Source: Burkholderia ubonensis subsp. mesacidophila (GTDB lineage Bacteria > Pseudomonadota > Gammaproteobacteria > Burkholderiales > Burkholderiaceae). From it: 64,000 bases of DNA. Position numbers and translations under genes: made by a program. The notes under the pieces were generated by a model. That model did not search any database. It was given only the letters and a program-made list of their open reading frames with translations, and was not told the origin of the DNA. Of this stretch, positions 62,460 through 64,000 are shown one piece after another. Position 1 is the first letter of the stretch, and each line of letters starts with the position of its first letter. The stretch lies in assembly GCF_002097715.1 (NCBI RefSeq), contig NZ_CP020739.1:434001-498000 (forward strand), written 5' to 3'.

Positions 62460-64000
62460 CGTCTCACCAGCAACAGGAGCAGGATCAGCACGGCGAAGCT
62501 GTAGGTCAGGTACACGGCGATCTTTCCCGTCTGCAGACGGCCCGCCCATTCGGCCATGCGTTGCGTCAGCGCCGCGATGCGCTCGTAGAGCGCGGGCCAG
62601 GTGCGGTCGGTGACCGAGACCCGGTAGGCCGGCTGCGCGTCGAACGGCGACGGCACGTGCCGCTCGATGCGCAGGAACGGCGCGAAGATTTCCCGGATCG
62701 GCTGCCCGAACCCTTCCGCCGTATCCTGCATGCGCGCGTTCGTGAACGGGAAGCCGCAACTCCACGGCGCGGCGCGACGCAGCCGGCCGTGGTAGAAGCG
62801 CCGCACCACCACCCACGCGAGCCCGCAGCACGCGATGAAAAACAGCATGAACACGGCGGGCATGTAGCTGGCCCGCGCGGTCGACACGGGCACGAACAGA
62901 AGCCAGCCGTGGTTGTCCGCGCCGATGCCGGCCCCGACCAGCGTGCGCGTGACCCGGTCCAGGATCTTGACGAACTGCGCGGGCATCAGGCCGAGCAGTA
63001 CGCCGGCCGCCGCGAACCAGCAGAACGCGAGCCGCTCCCATCCATTCGCGTCGCGTGCGCGGCTCAGCTTCGTTTCTCTCGGCTGCCCGAGGAAGACGAT
63101 GCCGAAGAACTTGACCATCGTGTAGCCGGCCAGCGCGGCCGTCATCGCGACCAACGCCGCCGCAATGGGCACCGTCATCGCGAGCACCGAATTCGGCAAG
63201 CCCGGGGTGAACAGGAAGCTCTGCAGCAGGAGCCACTCTGCAACGAACCCGCTCAGCGGCGGCAAGCCGGCGCTGGCGACGACGCCGGCGAGCACGGCCC
63301 ACGCGGTCCACGGCATGAAGCGGATCAGGCCGCCGAGCTTGCCGAGATTGCGCTCCCCGGTGGCGTGCAGCACGGCCCCCGTGCCGAGGAACAGCAGGCT
63401 CTTGAAGGCCGCATGCGCGACGATCTGGTAGAGCATCGCAGTGAGCGCGAGCGCGGACAGGCTCGTCATGCCGTACGCGCGAAACAGCACCGCGACGCCG
63501 AGCGCGACGATCATCAGGCCGACGTTGTCGATCGACGAATACGCGAGCAGGCGCTTCATGTCGACCTGGATCGTGCTGAACACGACGCCGAGCAGCGCGG
63601 TGCCGACGCCGAGCACGAGCAGCAGCACGCCCCACCACGCGAACTGCACGTGCAGCAGGTCGAACAGCGTGCGCAGCAGGCCATACAAGCCGACTTTCAG
63701 CACGAAGCCGCTGAGCAGCGCCGATACGGGGGACGGCGCAGCGGGATGGGCATCCGGGAGCCAGACGTGCAGCGGGAACACGCCCGCCTTCGCGCCGAAT
63801 CCGACCAGCGCGAACACGAACGCCAGCGACGCCCGGAGCGCATCGAGCGACTGCGTACGCATGTTGGCGAACGTGTAGTCGCCCGTGTGCGCCTGAAGAA
63901 TGCCGAAGCACAGCAGCAACGCGAGCGCGCCGACGTGGGAGATCAGGAAATACAGGTAGCCCGCGCGGCGGATCTCGCCGATCCGGTGGTTGGTCATCAC
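62453..64000 (-). CDS. hyfB: HyfB-like proton-pumping membrane subunit (5' end outside window)
   Basis: At least 515 residues are visible and the frame is open to the window edge, so the true start lies beyond 64000. It belongs to the NuoL/HyfB antiporter-like family: GFGAKAGVFPLHVWLPDAHPAAPSPVSALLSGFVLKVGLYG (split by the conserved Lys), KRLLAYSSIDNVG, AHAAFKSLLFLGTGAV and SGFVAEWLLLQ. The C-terminal extension ends with a helix (KIAVYLTYSFAVLILLLLLVRRW). It is the most promoter-proximal visible gene of hyfB-C-E-F-G-I; hyfD (NuoN-like) is absent here. Confidence 0.9.
   Translation of the reverse strand: MMTNHRIGEIRRAGYLYFLISHVGALALLLCFGILQAHTGDYTFANMRTQSLDALRASLAFVFALVGFGAKAGVFPLHVWLPDAHPAAPSPVSALLSGFVLKVGLYGLLRTLFDLLHVQFAWWGVLLLVLGVGTALLGVVFSTIQVDMKRLLAYSSIDNVGLMIVALGVAVLFRAYGMTSLSALALTAMLYQIVAHAAFKSLLFLGTGAVLHATGERNLGKLGGLIRFMPWTAWAVLAGVVASAGLPPLSGFVAEWLLLQSFLFTPGLPNSVLAMTVPIAAALVAMTAALAGYTMVKFFGIVFLGQPRETKLSRARDANGWERLAFCWFAAAGVLLGLMPAQFVKILDRVTRTLVGAGIGADNHGWLLFVPVSTARASYMPAVFMLFFIACCGLAWVVVRRFYHGRLRRAAPWSCGFPFTNARMQDTAEGFGQPIREIFAPFLRIERHVPSPFDAQPAYRVSVTDRTWPALYERIAALTQRMAEWAGRLQTGKIAVYLTYSFAVLILLLLLVRRW

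Noticed and set aside
57315..64000. A functional NiFe hydrogenase-4
   Set aside because: The large subunit lacks both CxxC motifs needed for the NiFe centre.

Overview
The window is high-GC DNA with overlapping, tightly packed operons. Gene content points to a Burkholderia-type betaproteobacterium: Burkholderia-style porin, double-length UvrA, bkd operon, ISNCY and ISAs1 elements, and a hydrogenase-4-like operon. Assignment to the genus is an inference from gene families; no rRNA or tRNA is present to confirm it. The variety of secondary-metabolism and accessory genes would fit a secondary chromosome.

Layout. (1) 1-9500: a two-component region. It holds the end of a LuxR-type response regulator, an RcsC/BvgS-like hybrid kinase with its own receiver and Hpt domain, a DUF1090 protein, an ISAs1 element with clear target duplications, a small unknown gene and a second hybrid kinase whose receiver has lost its phosphoacceptor Asp. 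(2) 9500-22400: an accessory island. It has transposase and integrase remnants, an orphan double-glycine-leader (microcin-like) peptide with its own terminator, two copies of one ISNCY-family element (one with a deleted catalytic core, the other split by an IS110-family element inserted in its terminal repeat), a secreted chitinase, a broken ParD-like gene, an intact Xre/RES toxin-antitoxin pair and a sedolisin protease. (3) 22400-23600: a lone multi-pass membrane protein of unknown function.

(4) 23600-31200: an eight-gene minus-strand operon built around a fatty acyl-AMP ligase (FAAL), a free acyl carrier protein, two membrane desaturases and a cyclopropane-synthase-like methyltransferase, plus an amidohydrolase-fold protein, a hotdog thioesterase and an alpha/beta hydrolase. 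This looks like a dedicated pathway that makes an ACP-bound, desaturated and C-methylated fatty acid. (5) 31500-39000: a membrane diguanylate cyclase and a tandem UvrA under a perfect LexA box. (6) 39300-44600: a second FAAL-based system, a FAAL-ACP-alpha-oxoamine synthase fusion followed by a Rieske oxygenase and an SDR. It suggests synthesis of a sphingoid-like amino-ketone or amino-alcohol lipid. (7) 45100-50400: a RelE/ParE remnant and the complete branched-chain 2-oxoacid dehydrogenase operon (E1alpha, E1beta, E2, E3), which could supply branched acyl precursors. (8) 50700-56600: a porin and three exported or lectin-like products (beta-propeller protein, tectonin-type lectin, LasA-type M23 peptidase with SH3-like tail). 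(9) 56600-64000: two small membrane proteins and a hyf-like membrane oxidoreductase operon (hyfB-C-E-F-G-I order) whose large subunit lacks the NiFe-binding cysteines, so it is probably an Ehr (energy-converting hydrogenase-related) complex and not a hydrogenase.

The most promising undescribed biology is the pair of FAAL lipid systems, which lie on the same strand about 8 kb apart, followed by the microcin-like peptide and the NiFe-less Hyf complex.
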